Shown here piece after piece: positions 5,567-6,710 of a stretch of DNA of 6,710 bases. The DNA comes from Clostridiales bacterium (GTDB taxonomy: Bacteria > Bacillota > Clostridia > Christensenellales > Aristaeellaceae), in the NCBI GenBank assembly GCA_004552515.1, contig SFOF01000123.1, forward strand, positions 1 to 6,710, given 5' to 3'. The translations under genes were made by a program, and so were the position numbers. The first letter of the stretch is position 1. Each line of letters opens with the position of its first letter. The notes beneath the pieces were generated by a model that saw only the letters and a program-made list of their open reading frames with translations, made no database searches and was not told the DNA's origin.

Positions 5567-6553
5567 ATGATGAAGCAACCGGTTCTCTATATCGTCGTGC
5601 CCTGCTACAACGAGGAGGAGGTGCTGCCCAGGACGAGCGGCCTGTTTCTTGACGAGATCAGGGAATTGAGCGGCAGGGGCAAGATCAGCCCGGACAGCCG
5701 CGTGCTGTTCGTGGACGACGGCAGCCGCGACGGCACATGGCGCATCATTTGCGATCTGGCGGCGCGGGACGAGCACTATCTGGGCATTCGGCAGAGCCGC
5801 AACCGCGGGCATCAGAACGCCGTTTTCGCGGGGCTGATGGAGGCGAAGGACAGCTGCGACATATCAATCAGCATCGACTGCGACGGGCAGGACGACATCC
5901 ACGCCATGGAGGCCATGGTGGACGCGTATCACGACGGCTGCGAGATCGTGTACGGCGTGCGCACCAGCCGGGCGACCGACACGGCCTTCAAGCGCCTGAG
6001 CGCGGAGAGTTTCTACAAATTATTGCGCTTCATGGGGGTCGATGTGGTCTATAACCATGCGGATTACCGGCTGATGAGCCGCCGCGCGCTGGAGGAGCTG
6101 GCCAAATTCCGGGAGGTGAACCTGTATCTGCGCGGCATGGCGCCGCTGATCGGCTTCAAGAGCACCAGCGTGGGCTATGAGCGGCACGAGCGGCTGGCGG
6201 GCAAGAGCCACTATCCGCTGGGCAAGATGCTGGCGCTGGCGTTCGATGGGATCAGCAGCATGTCCATCAAGCCCATGCGGATGATCGCGGGGGCGGGGGT
6301 GTTCTTTTTCCTGCTGAGCCTGATCGGCATAGTGTGGTCGGTGGCGACGGCGCTGTGCGGCCACGCGGTGCCGGGCTGGGCGAGCACGGCGTGCATCGTG
6401 CTGCTGATGGGCGGCATACAGTCGCTGTTCATGGGGGTGATCGGCGAGTACGTCGGCAAGATTTATCTGGAGGTGAAGGACAGGCCGCGGTATATTATTA
6501 GCGAAAAAACGCCGCGAAGCAGTGGCCAAATGGAGGGCAAAAATGGACACTGA
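5567..6553 (+). CDS. GT2 polyprenyl-phosphate glycosyltransferase, GtrB/DPM1-like
   Basis: This 328-aa family 2 glycosyltransferase most likely transfers a sugar from a nucleotide sugar to undecaprenyl phosphate on the inner membrane face, giving a lipid-linked donor for cell-envelope glycans. The GT-A domain (residues 6-235) shows YIVVPCYNEEEVLP (8-21), VDDGSRDGT (49-57), the metal-binding DXD region IDCDGQDD (103-110), NHADYRLMSRRAL, and the acceptor-helix motif YERHERLAGKSHYPLGKM with a following amphipathic segment. Two C-terminal membrane helices lie at about 239-264 and 273-298, the usual GtrB-type layout, followed by a short basic tail. The more usual family motif is DADLQD; here it is DCDGQD, with both metal-binding Asp residues kept. 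It has its own AT-rich upstream control region, so it is probably a separate transcription unit from rnz. The Met at 5570 is an equally possible start. The sugar is not deducible. Confidence 0.9.
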   Translation: MMKQPVLYIVVPCYNEEEVLPRTSGLFLDEIRELSGRGKISPDSRVLFVDDGSRDGTWRIICDLAARDEHYLGIRQSRNRGHQNAVFAGLMEAKDSCDISISIDCDGQDDIHAMEAMVDAYHDGCEIVYGVRTSRATDTAFKRLSAESFYKLLRFMGVDVVYNHADYRLMSRRALEELAKFREVNLYLRGMAPLIGFKSTSVGYERHERLAGKSHYPLGKMLALAFDGISSMSIKPMRMIAGAGVFFFLLSLIGIVWSVATALCGHAVPGWASTACIVLLMGGIQSLFMGVIGEYVGKIYLEVKDRPRYIISEKTPRSSGQMEGKNGH

Positions 6554-6569
6554 AAACCCTATTTGTTAG
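6532..6569 (+). other. orphan ribosome binding site and 8-codon ORF overlapping the glycosyltransferase stop
   Basis: GGAGGG (6532-6537) lies 5 nt before an ATG at 6543, and this frame reads MDTENPIC then TAG (6567-6569). The arrangement, a strong binding site in the last codons of the upstream gene and a short overlap, is just what a coupled next operon gene would show, but the frame closes almost at once as the sequence turns AT-rich. It may be the stub of a gene lost by rearrangement, a leader peptide, or chance. Confidence 0.4.
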
Positions 6570-6612
6570 CAATATAAAATAGAAAATACATAAGAGAAAG
6601 GATGGCAACCCC

Positions 6613-6641
6613 TTGACAAATGATATTAGAGAGTATATAAT
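6613..6641 (+). promoter_or_regulatory. perfect-consensus sigma-70/sigma-A promoter
   Basis: The -35 box TTGACA (6613-6618) and the -10 box TATAAT (6636-6641) are both exact consensus and separated by the optimal 17 nt. Transcription should start near 6647-6649, giving a leader of about 43 nt before the ATG at 6691. Such a promoter should be strong unless repressed. Confidence 0.9.
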
Positions 6642-6680
6642 TGGCAATGTACGAACAAAACGGTATTTTACGCTGTCAGC

Positions 6681-6687
6681 GGGGTGA
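6681..6687 (+). promoter_or_regulatory. ribosome binding site of the downstream partial gene
   Basis: GGGGTGA, close to the GGAGGTGA consensus, ends 3 nt before the ATG at 6691. Together with the promoter upstream it supports a real gene start there. Confidence 0.65.
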
Positions 6688-6690
6688 GCT

Positions 6691-6710
6691 ATGAAAGCGT
6701 TTCGAAGAAT
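6691..6710 (+). CDS. start of a gene running out of the window
   Basis: Only ATG and the next five codons (MKAFRR) plus two bases are visible. The start is supported by the ribosome binding site just before it and by a perfect-consensus promoter with a leader of about 43 nt. The basic N-terminus would suit an exported or membrane protein, but this is too short to assign. The first codons contain TGAAAGCGTTTC, which looks superficially like a LacI/CcpA-type half-site. The product is unknown. Confidence 0.6.

Larger units (their letters stand above)
6554..6690. other. AT-rich non-coding stretch after a composition break
   Basis: The 47 bases 6554-6600 contain 11 G or C (about 23%), against the G+C-rich gene before them. 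No gene other than the 8-codon stub was found. A CTATTT/AAATAG pair (6559-6564, 6577-6582) is too weak to be a terminator. The stretch contains the consensus promoter and ribosome binding site of the next gene. Confidence 0.7.

Noticed and set aside
6559..6582. CTATTT/AAATAG inverted pair after the glycosyltransferase as a terminator.
   Set aside because: It is a six-pair AT-rich stem with a 12-nt loop and no T-run, expected by chance in such AT-rich sequence.
6692..6705. TGAAAGCGTTTCGA over the first codons of the last gene as a CcpA (cre) site.
   Set aside because: The left half fits, but the right half is one base short and lacks the terminal CA, so it is not a good consensus match.

Overview
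The window is a G+C-rich stretch with every gene on the + strand. Strong AGGAGG/GAGGTGA-type ribosome binding sites, a B. subtilis-length RNase Z and a DusB-type dihydrouridine synthase suggest a high-G+C member of the Bacillota, probably a gut-type clostridium. This is inference: no rRNA or other phylogenetic marker is present.

Layout: (1) positions 2-1186 hold the C-terminal part of a GH78 alpha-L-rhamnosidase whose start lies outside the window. (2) A 235-bp non-coding gap (1187-1421) is bracketed by a 12-bp perfect inverted repeat. (3) A tight four-gene cluster runs from 1422 to 5408: a small membrane-anchored protein of unknown function, the tRNA-dihydrouridine synthase dusB (ATGA start/stop overlap), a membrane-anchored or secreted M1-aminopeptidase-like protein, and RNase Z (rnz). 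(4) An AT-rich intergenic region (5409-5566) carries a 16-bp perfect palindrome, a second 10-bp palindrome and repeated A-tracts. (5) A GtrB/DPM1-like polyprenyl-phosphate glycosyltransferase occupies 5567-6553. (6) Just after its stop the composition falls abruptly. A well-formed ribosome binding site and ATG there lead to only eight codons. The AT-rich stretch then carries a perfect-consensus sigma-A promoter (TTGACA-17-TATAAT) driving a gene that starts at 6691 and leaves the window.

The cluster combines two tRNA enzymes (3' end processing by RNase Z, D-loop modification by Dus) with two proteins facing outside the membrane. The tight spacing implies co-transcription, but no direct functional link can be read from the sequence.

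The most striking observation is the M1-like protein. It keeps the M1 fold signatures and the exact HEXXH-X18-E spacing, yet every catalytic position (both zinc histidines, the catalytic Glu, the third zinc ligand, the GxMEN Glu and the transition-state Tyr) is substituted. It looks like a bona fide pseudopeptidase maintained in an intact reading frame. I see no CRISPR array, tRNA, rRNA or transposase gene in this window.
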